In this document: positions 7,743 through 14,869 of the stretch, in pieces
Layout of the letters: each line of letters starts with the position of its first letter
Position numbering within the stretch: position 1 is the stretch's first letter
Made by a program: the position numbers and the translations under genes
Assembly: GCA_018385415.1 (NCBI GenBank)
Contig: JAHAZA010000051.1
Location: 1 to 36,046 of the forward strand
DNA length: 36,046 bases
Direction: 5' to 3'
Origin: Treponema sp.
GTDB lineage: Bacteria > Spirochaetota > Spirochaetia > Treponematales > Treponemataceae
Notes under the pieces: model-generated
Told to the model about the DNA's origin: nothing
Databases searched by the model: none
What the model saw: only the letters and a program-made list of their open reading frames with translations

Positions 7743-8207
7743 CTAGATCTGTTTAATAAGGTTAACCATTTCGATTGCACCAAGAGCGCAGTCGTAACCT
7801 TTGTTTCCAGCTTTTGAACCTGCGCGTTCGATAGCCTGTTCAATGTTTTCAGTTGTGATAACGCCAAACATTACTGGAACCCCAGTCTTCATGCTTACCT
7901 GTGCAACGCCTTTTGAAACTTCATTACAAACATAGTCGTAGTGAGAAGTTGATCCGCGGATTACAGCTCCAACAGCGATAACAGCATCATACTTTCCGCT
8001 TGCTGCAAGCTTGTCACAGATTACAGGAATTTCGAAAGCTCCTGGAACCCATGCTGTTGAAATGTTGTTTTCTTCAACGCCGTGACGAACAAGTCCGTCA
8101 ACTGCACCGCCAACAAGCTTGTTAACGATGATTTCGTTGAAACGAGAAGCAACGATGGCTACTTTCATGCCTGCTGGGGCAACCAATTTTCCTTCTAAAA
8201 GATTCAT
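7743..8207 (-). CDS. ribH: 6,7-dimethyl-8-ribityllumazine synthase
   Basis: 154 residues, the family's normal length. It condenses 5-amino-6-ribitylaminouracil with 3,4-dihydroxybutanone 4-phosphate to lumazine, the penultimate riboflavin step. Signatures include 'ASRFNEIIVNKLVGGAVDGL', 'WVPGAFEIPV', 'GAVIRGSTSHYDYV' and 'DCALGAIEMVNLI'. The start is ATG 8207, with a perfect GGAGG ribosome site; the frame stays open upstream into a palindromic repeat but has no ribosome site there. It is the last gene of ribD-ribE-ribBA-ribH, separated from ribBA by 240 bases containing a repeat element, so it may need read-through of that structure. Confidence 0.95.
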   Translation of the reverse strand: MNLLEGKLVAPAGMKVAIVASRFNEIIVNKLVGGAVDGLVRHGVEENNISTAWVPGAFEIPVICDKLAASGKYDAVIAVGAVIRGSTSHYDYVCNEVSKGVAQVSMKTGVPVMFGVITTENIEQAIERAGSKAGNKGYDCALGAIEMVNLIKQI

Positions 8208-8236
8208 ATATAACCTCCAAAATATTATCCTAAACT

Positions 8237-8373
8237 CATAAATAAATGCTACCGCGAAAATCTGTCTCATGCTCACATGCTGCGCGGAACAAGGTGTCTG
8301 ACTCGGTCGCATAGCTCCCTCGCCCGCGCACAATGTGATCAGATCCAGCTTTTCGCTCCCGCATTTATTTATG
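8237..8373. repeat. 137-bp imperfect palindrome between ribBA and ribH
   Basis: The ends are a perfect 13-bp inverted repeat (CATAAATAAATGC at 8237-8249 and its complement at 8361-8373). Pairing continues inward with mismatches for about 47 bases per arm, and the inner GC-rich arms face each other (CATGCTGCGCGG against CCGCGCACAATGTG). The central loop of about 35 bases is rich in GCGA/GGGAGC-type sequence. It is much more GC-rich than the surroundings, as expected for a mobile palindromic element (MITE- or REP-like) or a large RNA hairpin. It does not match FMN-riboswitch consensus. No protein frame with a ribosome site is in it. Confidence 0.7.
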
Positions 8374-8447
8374 CACTTGTATGTATTACCGTTATCTATT
8401 CATCCCCAGCAGTAAAATTGCTGCTGGAGACAAAATAAATGCACGGC

Positions 8448-9668
8448 TTACTTAACCTTGATGTTGTTAAAAATGTGGCCCATTTTTTCCTGTTTGGTGC
8501 GCAGGTAGAACTGGTCGTATTTTTGTGGCTCGATTTCGATTGGAACGCGCTGGGCTACTTTAAGACCAAAACCGTCAAGACCGTAGATTTTTTCAGGATT
8601 GTTTGTTAAAAGTCTCAGGGACTTGATGCCCAGGTCACGGAGAATCTGGGCACCAATCCAGTATTCTCTAAGGTCTGCCTTAAATCCCAGCTTAAGGTTT
8701 GCCTCAACCGTGTCGTAACCGTTTTCCTGAAGCATGTAAGTCTTAAGCTTGTTGATAAGACCGATGCCGCGACCTTCCTGACGCATGTAAAGAAGAACAC
8801 CTTTTCCTTCTTCGTTGATCTGCTTCATAGCCGCATGGAGCTGAGGACCGCAGTCGCAGCGCTGAGAACCAAACACATCGCCTGTAAGACATTCCGAATG
8901 AACGCGGCACAGAATGTTTTCGCCGTCACCGATGTCGCCTTTTACCAAAGCTACATGATGCTCTCCGGTAATATCATTTACATAACCGTAAATATCAAAT
9001 TCCCCAAACTCAGTAGGAAGCTTTGCCTTTGCTTCCTGAACAACGTGCTTGTCGTGAACGCGACAGTAGTCCTGAAGATCTTTGATTGTAATGAACTTCA
9101 TATTGTATTTTTCTGCAAGTTCCCAAAGGCGTGGAGTCTGCATCATTGTTCCGTCATCTTCCATGATTTCGCAGCAGATACCACATTCTTTAAGACCGGC
9201 AAGACGGCACAAATCAACTGTTGCTTCTGTGTGACCGTTACGAACAAGAACGCCGCCTTTTTTTGCAACCAGTGGGAACATATGGCCCGGTCTTCTAAAG
9301 TCCTCTGACTTTGCGTTGTCGTCGCTACATGCAATGGCGGTTATGGAACGCTCTTTTGCAGAGATGCCGGTTGTAGTTGATTTGTGGTCAACTGAAACAG
9401 TGAAGGCTGTTTCGTGGTTGTCCTGATTTTCTGAGACCATTGGATAAAAGTTTAGGCGGCCGGCAATTTCTGCACTCATTGGTGTACAGATCAATCCCTT
9501 TGCGTAAGTAGCGATGAAGTTAAGATTTTCCTGTGTCGCAAATTCTGCAGCACAGATCATGTCGCCTTCGTTTTCGCGGTCAGGGTCGTCACTTACAAGA
9601 ATGATTTTTCCCTGACGGAGTTCTTCAAGAGCTTCTTCAATTGTGTTGTATTTATATTTGTTTTCCAT
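8448..9668 (-). CDS. ribBA: bifunctional 3,4-dihydroxy-2-butanone 4-phosphate synthase / GTP cyclohydrolase II
   Basis: 406 residues. The N-terminal half (about 1-205) is RibB, with 'DDPDRENEGD', 'CTPMS', 'GISAKERSITA' and 'RPGHMFPLVA...GHTEATVDL'. The C-terminal half is RibA, with the zinc site 'CRVHSECLTGDVFGSQRCDCG' broken into CX10-CXC spacing and 'RQEGRGIGLINKL'. The protein makes both riboflavin precursors, from ribulose 5-phosphate and from GTP. The ribosome site GGAGA lies before ATG 9668. It is the third gene of the rib operon, 56 bases after ribE. All key residues seen in active homologues appear present. Confidence 0.96.
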   Translation of the reverse strand: MENKYKYNTIEEALEELRQGKIILVSDDPDRENEGDMICAAEFATQENLNFIATYAKGLICTPMSAEIAGRLNFYPMVSENQDNHETAFTVSVDHKSTTTGISAKERSITAIACSDDNAKSEDFRRPGHMFPLVAKKGGVLVRNGHTEATVDLCRLAGLKECGICCEIMEDDGTMMQTPRLWELAEKYNMKFITIKDLQDYCRVHDKHVVQEAKAKLPTEFGEFDIYGYVNDITGEHHVALVKGDIGDGENILCRVHSECLTGDVFGSQRCDCGPQLHAAMKQINEEGKGVLLYMRQEGRGIGLINKLKTYMLQENGYDTVEANLKLGFKADLREYWIGAQILRDLGIKSLRLLTNNPEKIYGLDGFGLKVAQRVPIEIEPQKYDQFYLRTKQEKMGHIFNNIKVK

Positions 9669-9724
9669 AAATCGATCTCCTGTTTTAAGTTTTTATTTCA
9701 AATTGAATTTTCAAAGCAATGATT

Positions 9725-10375
9725 TTATAAATTCAAAAATTCCAGAATCTTTCTATCTCTTTTTTCTTGTGCGGAATTTTCATTCCCCCCACAAGAAAAA
9801 AATTTCTGAACATATTTTCCGATGATATCATTTTCAAGATTCACACAATCATCGATTTTTTTATCAAGCAAAGTTGTTTCACTGGCAGTGTGTGGAATTA
9901 CCGACACTGCAAAATCCACATCGCTTACCTTTGCCACAGTAAGACTGATACCGTCAATGGCAATGGAGCCCTTCTCAACTATCAGGTCAAGAATATTCTT
10001 AGAGGTGCTGATATAGATCCATGTAGCGTTCCCTTCGTTCTTAACCTTTGAAATTGTTCCCATACCGTCAATGTGTCCGGAAACAATGTGACCACCAAAT
10101 CTTCCGTCTGCTGCCATTGCCCGTTCAAGGTTTACATAATCGCCTTTACTCAAGGAACCAAGACTTGAACGGCGCAAAGTTTCTGCCATTACGTCTGCAG
10201 AAAAGCCTGCATCGTCCATCTGTGTCACAGTAAGACATACGCCGTTAACTGCAATGCTGTCTCCGAGCTTTGTTCCTTCAAGAACTTTTGATGCGGCGAT
10301 TTTGATAGTACCGGATACACCAGAAAGTTTAACTTCACGAATCTTTCCTTTTTCTTCAATAATTCCTGTAAACAT
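9725..10375 (-). CDS. ribE: riboflavin synthase, alpha chain
   Basis: 216 residues. The two lumazine-binding repeats are visible: the first starts MFTGIIEEKG with 'DSIAVNGVCLTV', the second has 'GHIVSGHIDGMGTI' and 'GSIAIDGISLTV'. 'VNLERAMAADGRFGGH' and 'VNLENDIIGKYV' are family signatures. It dismutates two lumazines to riboflavin plus a pyrimidine that returns to RibH, and acts as a cytoplasmic trimer. AGGAGA precedes ATG 10375. The C-terminus extends about 20 residues beyond 'GKYVQKF' with a polar tail. It is the second gene of the operon, 36 bases after ribD. Confidence 0.95.
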   Translation of the reverse strand: MFTGIIEEKGKIREVKLSGVSGTIKIAASKVLEGTKLGDSIAVNGVCLTVTQMDDAGFSADVMAETLRRSSLGSLSKGDYVNLERAMAADGRFGGHIVSGHIDGMGTISKVKNEGNATWIYISTSKNILDLIVEKGSIAIDGISLTVAKVSDVDFAVSVIPHTASETTLLDKKIDDCVNLENDIIGKYVQKFFSCGGNENSAQEKRDRKILEFLNL

Positions 10376-10411
10376 TTAGGTCTCCTGTTTTGAACCGCCG
10401 TTGCGGGTATT

Positions 10412-11614
10412 TCAATCACATGCTGGTGAACCATCACTTGTTGGTTTATCAGCATGTGCTGGTTTACAATCAATTGCGGCAAACTCAACCAGCACGTCGC
10501 CGTCAATCATTTTTGTATCCGTAACTTTAAACTTAAAGCTGTCACAAATTTTTTCAATTCCCGTTCCGCCAACAGGCGATTTTGCAAAACCGCCAAAGCA
10601 CTGTGGGGCAATGTATGCGTAAACCTTGTTTACGATTCCGGCATTAAGTGCACTGAAGTTTATTTCGCCACCTCCTTCGATAAGAACACTGTCCAGTTTT
10701 TTTTCTGCAAGGTGGGCCATCAATGCCTTAAGGTCAACTTTGTCGCCGTCAGTGGTAAAAACTTCGATTCCGGCTTTTTGGAGAGAAGCGATTTTGTCAG
10801 CGCGGGGGCAGGTATTAATATCAGCGTTTTCTTTACTATCAACTGTGGCGATTCTGGTACAGGCCACGATTGTGGGTATGTCTTTTGCTGTTTTTACGAT
10901 GTTGCTTTCAAGAGGAATTTTTAGCGACGAGTCACAGATTACGCGGACTGGATTTCTTCCTCCAGCGATGCGGCAGTTGAGCATAGGGTCATCAGCGAGA
11001 ACAGTTCCGATTCCTGCCATGATGCAGGTGTATTTGTTACGAAGGGAATGTGCATGCTCCCGGGATTTTTCACTGGAGATCCATTTTGATTCACCTGTCT
11101 TTGTGGCGATTTTTCCGTCCATTGTCATTGCGTATTTTAATGCAACGAATGGAGTCTTAGTGTTTATGTAATGAAAAAATATTTCGTTGAGTGAATCGCA
11201 TTCTTCACGGAGAAAGTCTTCGATGACTTCAATTCCGTTTTCTCGAAGCCAGCGAGTTCCTTTTCCGTTAACAAGCGGGTTAGGGTCACGGGAGCCGATT
11301 ACGACCTTAGAAATTCCCGCTTCTTTAACCGCGTGAATGCATGGTGGCTGTTTTCCAAAATGTGAACATGGTTCAAGAGTAACATAGATTGTAGCACCGG
11401 CAGGGTCATTTCCTTTTTCTTTACAATTTTTAATGGCATCCCTTTCTGCATGAAGATCGCCGTAAACATGATGATAACCTTCACCAATTACAGCGCCTTC
11501 CTTTACAATCACAGCACCAACAAGAGGATTCGGATTTGTACGGCCCAGTCCCATCTTAGCAAGCTCAATGGCGCGACGCATAAAAATTTCATCACTCAAA
11601 ATACCAACAGGCAT
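10412..11614 (-). CDS. ribD: bifunctional diaminohydroxyphosphoribosylaminopyrimidine deaminase / reductase
   Basis: 400 residues. The N-terminal deaminase has the zinc motif 'HAERDAI' and 'PCSHFGKQPPC'; the C-terminal NADPH-dependent reductase begins near residue 150 ('PFVALKYAMTMDGKIATKTGESKWIS') and contains 'VLIEGGGEIN'. It catalyses the second and third steps of riboflavin synthesis from GTP. Start: ATG 11614 touches the T-tract of the riboswitch terminator, and the only SD-like bases (GGGG) are in that hairpin's 3' arm. The C-terminus ends with an odd short repeat-like tail (CKPAHADKPTSDGSPACD) encoded by degenerate GAT-...-CCA-GCA units, probably slippage beyond the true domain. Confidence 0.95.
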   Translation of the reverse strand: MPVGILSDEIFMRRAIELAKMGLGRTNPNPLVGAVIVKEGAVIGEGYHHVYGDLHAERDAIKNCKEKGNDPAGATIYVTLEPCSHFGKQPPCIHAVKEAGISKVVIGSRDPNPLVNGKGTRWLRENGIEVIEDFLREECDSLNEIFFHYINTKTPFVALKYAMTMDGKIATKTGESKWISSEKSREHAHSLRNKYTCIMAGIGTVLADDPMLNCRIAGGRNPVRVICDSSLKIPLESNIVKTAKDIPTIVACTRIATVDSKENADINTCPRADKIASLQKAGIEVFTTDGDKVDLKALMAHLAEKKLDSVLIEGGGEINFSALNAGIVNKVYAYIAPQCFGGFAKSPVGGTGIEKICDSFKFKVTDTKMIDGDVLVEFAAIDCKPAHADKPTSDGSPACD

Positions 11615-11645
11615 AAAAAAACCCCGCGTTCACAAACAAGCAGGG
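11615..11645 (-). terminator. riboswitch-controlled terminator at the ribD start
   Basis: On the minus strand CCCTGC (11640-11645) pairs with GCGGGG (11622-11627) across a 12-base loop, followed by seven T and directly by ATG of ribD. It would stop transcription when FMN is bound and would also hide the only SD-like sequence. Confidence 0.8.
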
Positions 11646-11719
11646 CGTTCAATGAAACTTGCATTTTCGGCACCGATTCTACTTACCATTACGAAGTGTT
11701 TACCACCAGCACCAGAAAA

Positions 11720-11847
11720 ATCTTCTCTCATCCAGACTTTACTGTCGGCCACGGAATTACACCGTATCATGCTCATCGATAATCGACTTGCTCGCTGGCT
11801 TCTGCAATGCAGTTACAGCCGGTGAGGAATTTCACCTCGCCCTGAAG
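11720..11847 (-). promoter_or_regulatory. FMN riboswitch (RFN element)
   Basis: On the minus strand the aptamer reads 'CTTCAGGGCGAGGTGAAATT' then 'CCTCACCGGCTGTAA', 'GCCAGCGAGC', 'GGTGTAATTCCGTGGCCGAC' and 'AGTCTGGATGAGAGAAGAT'. These are the conserved joining and helix segments of the FMN aptamer. The 72 bases between aptamer and terminator (11648-11719) form the expression platform. FMN binding is expected to shut down the whole rib operon. Confidence 0.97.
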
Positions 11848-11859
11848 AATTATGTATTT

Positions 11860-11889
11860 ATTATATAGAATTTAGTGTGTGAAATTCAA
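11860..11889 (-). promoter_or_regulatory. rib operon promoter
   Basis: On the minus strand TTGAAT (11884-11889) and a perfect TATAAT (11860-11865) are 18 bases apart. Transcription should start about 11853, a few bases before the FMN aptamer, giving a leader of about 240 bases. Confidence 0.75.
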
Positions 11890-11907
11890 TATGAAAAAGA
11901 TATCTTA

Positions 11908-13590
11908 TCATCCAATCTCAAGATTCTGCACAAACTCTTCAGCAGGCTGTGGGCGTGCAAAATAGAATCCCTGAATTGAGTCGCATGAGAGTTTTGTCAG
12001 GAATTGAACCTGTTCTTCTTTTTCAACACCTTCAGCAGTAACTTGCATTCCCAATTCCTTCGAGAGAGAAATTGTGTGTTCAAGAAGACGCTCGCCACCG
12101 TAGTTTCCGATGTAGTCCACAAGAGTCTTATCAAGCTTCAATGTATCAAAGTGAATTACGTTCAATGTTGCCAGTGAAGAATATCCTGAACCAAAGTCGT
12201 CCATATGCAGAGGGAATCCTGCAAGACGGAAGTTGTTTACGATATCTTTAACTTCATTGTTATCGATAGTTGCTGATTCTGTAATTTCAATGGGCAGGAA
12301 GCTTGGAGTCAGATCAAATTCATCAGCAATATTTCTGTAAATATCAACGATATCAAGGTAGTACAAACTTGCTCGAGAAACGTTGATTGAAATTGGAACA
12401 ATCTGATATCCCTGCATGAGCCATTCTTTTTGTTGTTTACAAACCTGTCTGAAAATATATTCATCAAGCTTGCGGATCATACCATTGTGTTCGTAGATTG
12501 GAATAAAGTCCGCAGGTGGTAAAAATTCCCCGTCAGATTTTTTCCAGCGAACAAGTGCTTCGGCTCCAACCATTTTTCCTGTCAATGGATTACATTTTTT
12601 CTGATACCAGATTTCAAATGACTGCTGCTTGAGGGCTTCTTCGAATTCATCTTCGATCTTTTTGATTTCCAGCATTTTTGTTGCATCTGCTTCGCTGTAA
12701 TATGCATAGTTTGATGATGGATTATTTTTAGATTCCAGCTTTGCAGTTTTTGCTTCACTGTAAAGCATTTCAATTTTTTTCTCTGATGTCCATTTTGTAA
12801 TTCCAAAGTAAGGAATTAACTGAGGAACTTTCATTCTAATTGAGAATGTCAAAAGGTCGATTGTAACTGAGTTAATGAATTGAGTTACATATTTCTGATC
12901 ATCTGTTGAAAGGAAAATTGCAAACTGATCTGCATTAACATGGCCGATAACATCCTGTTCCCGAAGCTGTTTAAGAACAGTGCGGTAAATACCTTTGATT
13001 GTAATGTCACCGGTTTTAATACCGCAGACTTTGTTAACAACCTTAAATGAATGAATATCCATGGCAAGAATATAGCCAGGCATTTTATTCAGTGAAACAG
13101 ATTCCTTAAAATAGTTATAGTTATGACCGTCAGTTACTGAATCGACGTAAGCGTACTGTTCAAGTTCCTTTTGCTTCTGGAAGCTTATGTCTGCAAAGCC
13201 AAGTACAACTGTAAGCTGTCCGTCAGTTGCTGTAAGGCGAACGGCTTTCATTCTGAAAAAGCAGGTACTGCCGTCACGTTCGACTTTAAAATCTTTTACA
13301 AAAATATTTTTTGCTGAAAGCTGATGCTTTAAGTTTTCGCGGCTTGCTTCCTGAAGCATTTCGTGCTGCTGGCGTTTAACAACAGTGTTTAAAATGTATT
13401 TGCGGATAGCATCATCATATGTTGGATTTGTTTTAAAATAATCGCCGAAGTTTTTTTTGATTGGATCGCTTAAAAGATAAGGCTCAAAGGAATTTTCGTC
13501 TATATTTACCAGATATACGCAGTTATAATCTTCACTAAGGATTGCGAGAAGCTGTTCAGATGTGTATTTTTCAGTGTTAGTGGTAACCAT
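11908..13590 (-). CDS. c-di-GMP phosphodiesterase (EAL) with degenerate GGDEF domain
   Basis: 560 residues from ATG 13590; an upstream in-frame TTG (13635) was rejected because it has no ribosome site. The N-terminal ~140 residues are a PAS-like sensor region ending 'VLGFADISFQKQKE'. A GGDEF domain follows whose signature is 'HVNADQF', so diguanylate-cyclase activity is unlikely. The C-terminal EAL domain keeps GAEALVRW, 'SINVSRASL', EITES, MDDFGSGYSSL, 'LKLDK', 'AEGVE' and 'QGFYFARP', so the catalytic acids, Asn and Lys are present. It should hydrolyse c-di-GMP to pGpG in the cytoplasm, affecting motility or biofilm. It has its own near-consensus promoter and is a single-gene unit downstream of the META lipoprotein terminator. 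Confidence 0.9.
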   Translation of the reverse strand: MVTTNTEKYTSEQLLAILSEDYNCVYLVNIDENSFEPYLLSDPIKKNFGDYFKTNPTYDDAIRKYILNTVVKRQQHEMLQEASRENLKHQLSAKNIFVKDFKVERDGSTCFFRMKAVRLTATDGQLTVVLGFADISFQKQKELEQYAYVDSVTDGHNYNYFKESVSLNKMPGYILAMDIHSFKVVNKVCGIKTGDITIKGIYRTVLKQLREQDVIGHVNADQFAIFLSTDDQKYVTQFINSVTIDLLTFSIRMKVPQLIPYFGITKWTSEKKIEMLYSEAKTAKLESKNNPSSNYAYYSEADATKMLEIKKIEDEFEEALKQQSFEIWYQKKCNPLTGKMVGAEALVRWKKSDGEFLPPADFIPIYEHNGMIRKLDEYIFRQVCKQQKEWLMQGYQIVPISINVSRASLYYLDIVDIYRNIADEFDLTPSFLPIEITESATIDNNEVKDIVNNFRLAGFPLHMDDFGSGYSSLATLNVIHFDTLKLDKTLVDYIGNYGGERLLEHTISLSKELGMQVTAEGVEKEEQVQFLTKLSCDSIQGFYFARPQPAEEFVQNLEIG

Positions 13591-13656
13591 ACTTTTTTCT
13601 TGCTGTAAATATAGAACGGAAAATCTTCCATCCAACCGATAGTCCCACCATATTTT

Positions 13657-13685
13657 ATTGTAAACCCGAAAGGTTTGATTGTCAA
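13657..13685 (-). promoter_or_regulatory. promoter of the EAL gene
   Basis: On the minus strand TTGACA (13680-13685) and TACAAT (13657-13662) are exactly 17 bases apart, a near-perfect sigma-70 promoter. The 5' untranslated region would be about 60 bases. Confidence 0.8.
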
Positions 13686-13705
13686 ATTTTTTGAAATTGT
13701 CAAAA

Positions 13706-13735
13706 TAAAAAAAACGAGCGTCTTAACGACGCCCG
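13706..13735 (-). terminator. intrinsic terminator of the META lipoprotein gene
   Basis: On the minus strand CGGGCGTC (13728-13735) pairs with GACGCTCG (13715-13722) across a 5-base loop, followed by eight T. It separates the META lipoprotein gene from the promoter of the EAL gene. Confidence 0.88.
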
Positions 13736-13820
13736 ATCTGGATTTTGCCACGGTAGCAAGAATTAACATACATGGTGATTAACGTAGGATTACACGATAT
13801 ATGTTTGTGGCAAAGCCAAT

Positions 13821-14255
13821 TTATTTACGAATGAAGACTAATACGGAATTATCCTTGTCATTTTTGATTTCAAGAAATTCAGTATCATCCTCGTTAGTAA
13901 GCTTTGCAGATGTTGCACCTGTAAGACATTTTAAGAAGTTATCTTCAAATGTCATTGATGCAGGATCACCAGCCATCTTTGTTGAACCAAAGTTGGTGCC
14001 AGGTTTAATCTTAGTTCCAGAAATTGTTACATCGCCGAAATAAGAATTTACGCCGGAATATCCGTTTACTGAATAGCTGTTGTCAGACTGCTTTTCAAAT
14101 GTAATGTCTGAAACAACAAGCTGCTGCTTTTCGCCATTCAATTCAAAGCTGTAAATAATCCATTTTCCGGATAAATCTTTAGCTTCGTTTGAACAGCTTG
14201 TAAATGCGATTGTTAGCATTGCGATTACCATAAATAAAAATGTTTTTAATTTCAT
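13821..14255 (-). CDS. META-domain (HslJ-like) lipoprotein
   Basis: 144 residues from ATG 14255 (ribosome site GAGGAA); an ATG 24 bases upstream has no ribosome site. The signal peptide ends in lipobox FTSC, so it is exported and lipidated. The mature part is one META domain: 'LSGKWIIYSFELNGEK', 'DITFEKQSDNSYSVNGYSGV', 'GTNFGSTKMAGDPASMTFED', and the end 'DNSVLVFIRK'. In other bacteria META/HslJ proteins are small envelope lipoproteins linked to stress or aminocoumarin resistance; the biochemical role is unknown. It has its own terminator and may share a transcript with the membrane-protein gene upstream (64-base gap). Confidence 0.85.
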   Translation of the reverse strand: MKLKTFLFMVIAMLTIAFTSCSNEAKDLSGKWIIYSFELNGEKQQLVVSDITFEKQSDNSYSVNGYSGVNSYFGDVTISGTKIKPGTNFGSTKMAGDPASMTFEDNFLKCLTGATSAKLTNEDDTEFLEIKNDKDNSVLVFIRK

Positions 14256-14319
14256 ATTTTGTTCCTCGTGTAAGTACACTAAATAAAGGATGAGTAACAG
14301 AAAAGGTTACAGATTTTTT

Positions 14320-14703
14320 TTATTCAGCGGGTTTTGCTTTTTTTGAGATTTCAACAATAATTTTTGCGGCATTCTGAAGCATACGGCTGATGCGGACTTT
14401 GTAGCGTTTTACTCCAGTACCGATTGTTGGTTCTATGGATGTATAGAAGAAGTTTAAGGCATCAACACCGAGATCAAGATTTTTTCTATCTTCATCATCC
14501 AGTCGTGCTCTGTCAATTTTTGCAGCGATTGCGGTGAGTTTGTTGTAATCATCACGCCAGCGCTGAATAATTCTTCTTGAGATTGGGGATAAACGACGTC
14601 CCCCTTCCATGAATTTTTTCATCAGGTTGCGCTGATATAAACGGTCGAGAATATTAAAAAGAATGACTGCGATGATTACGCCTGCGATATAAATAAAAAG
14701 CAT
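14320..14703 (-). CDS. small single-pass membrane protein of unknown function
   Basis: 127 residues from ATG 14703, preceded by GGAG at 7 bases; longer starts lack a ribosome site. One membrane segment at the extreme N-terminus (MLFIYIAGVIIAVILFNIL) is followed by a basic, helical cytoplasmic region ('RRLSPISRRIIQRWRDDYNK'). The remainder is predicted helical with alternating Asp/Arg. I do not recognise the family. The promoter is not obvious. Confidence 0.65.
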   Translation of the reverse strand: MLFIYIAGVIIAVILFNILDRLYQRNLMKKFMEGGRRLSPISRRIIQRWRDDYNKLTAIAAKIDRARLDDEDRKNLDLGVDALNFFYTSIEPTIGTGVKRYKVRISRMLQNAAKIIVEISKKAKPAE

Positions 14704-14834
14704 ATTGCTTACTCCGAAATATAGTATAGTAAATTTTTTCAATAATGCCAAATTTATTTTACAAGGTTGATTTAGATTTCGAAATTCATCTTAACAGTTA
14801 AGAAACCTCTTATCTATCTCACATTTTCTTCCCA

Positions 14835-14863
14835 TTGAAAAAAACACAATTACGAAAGATAAT
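14835..14863 (+). promoter_or_regulatory. promoter of the large lipoprotein gene, probably leaderless
   Basis: TTGAAA (14835-14840) and GATAAT (14858-14863) are exactly 17 bases apart, and the -10 ends 6 bases before ATG 14870. No Shine-Dalgarno sequence is present. Confidence 0.55.
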
Positions 14864-14869
14864 ATAATC

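Noticed and set aside
8208..8333. N-terminal extension of RibH through the palindrome
   Set aside because: The frame is open, but there is no ribosome site upstream, while ATG 8207 has a perfect GGAGG and matches the family's normal start.
9822..11171. Several long plus-strand frames across the rib genes
   Set aside because: They lie antisense to well identified rib genes, lack ribosome sites and show no domain.
11889..11907. Terminator after the EAL gene
   Set aside because: AAGATATCTT followed by T is a short palindrome too weak to call; it overlaps the rib promoter region.
14294..14325. Plus-strand terminator (GTAAC/GTTAC with eight T)
   Set aside because: The stem is only 5 bp and no plus-strand gene ends nearby.
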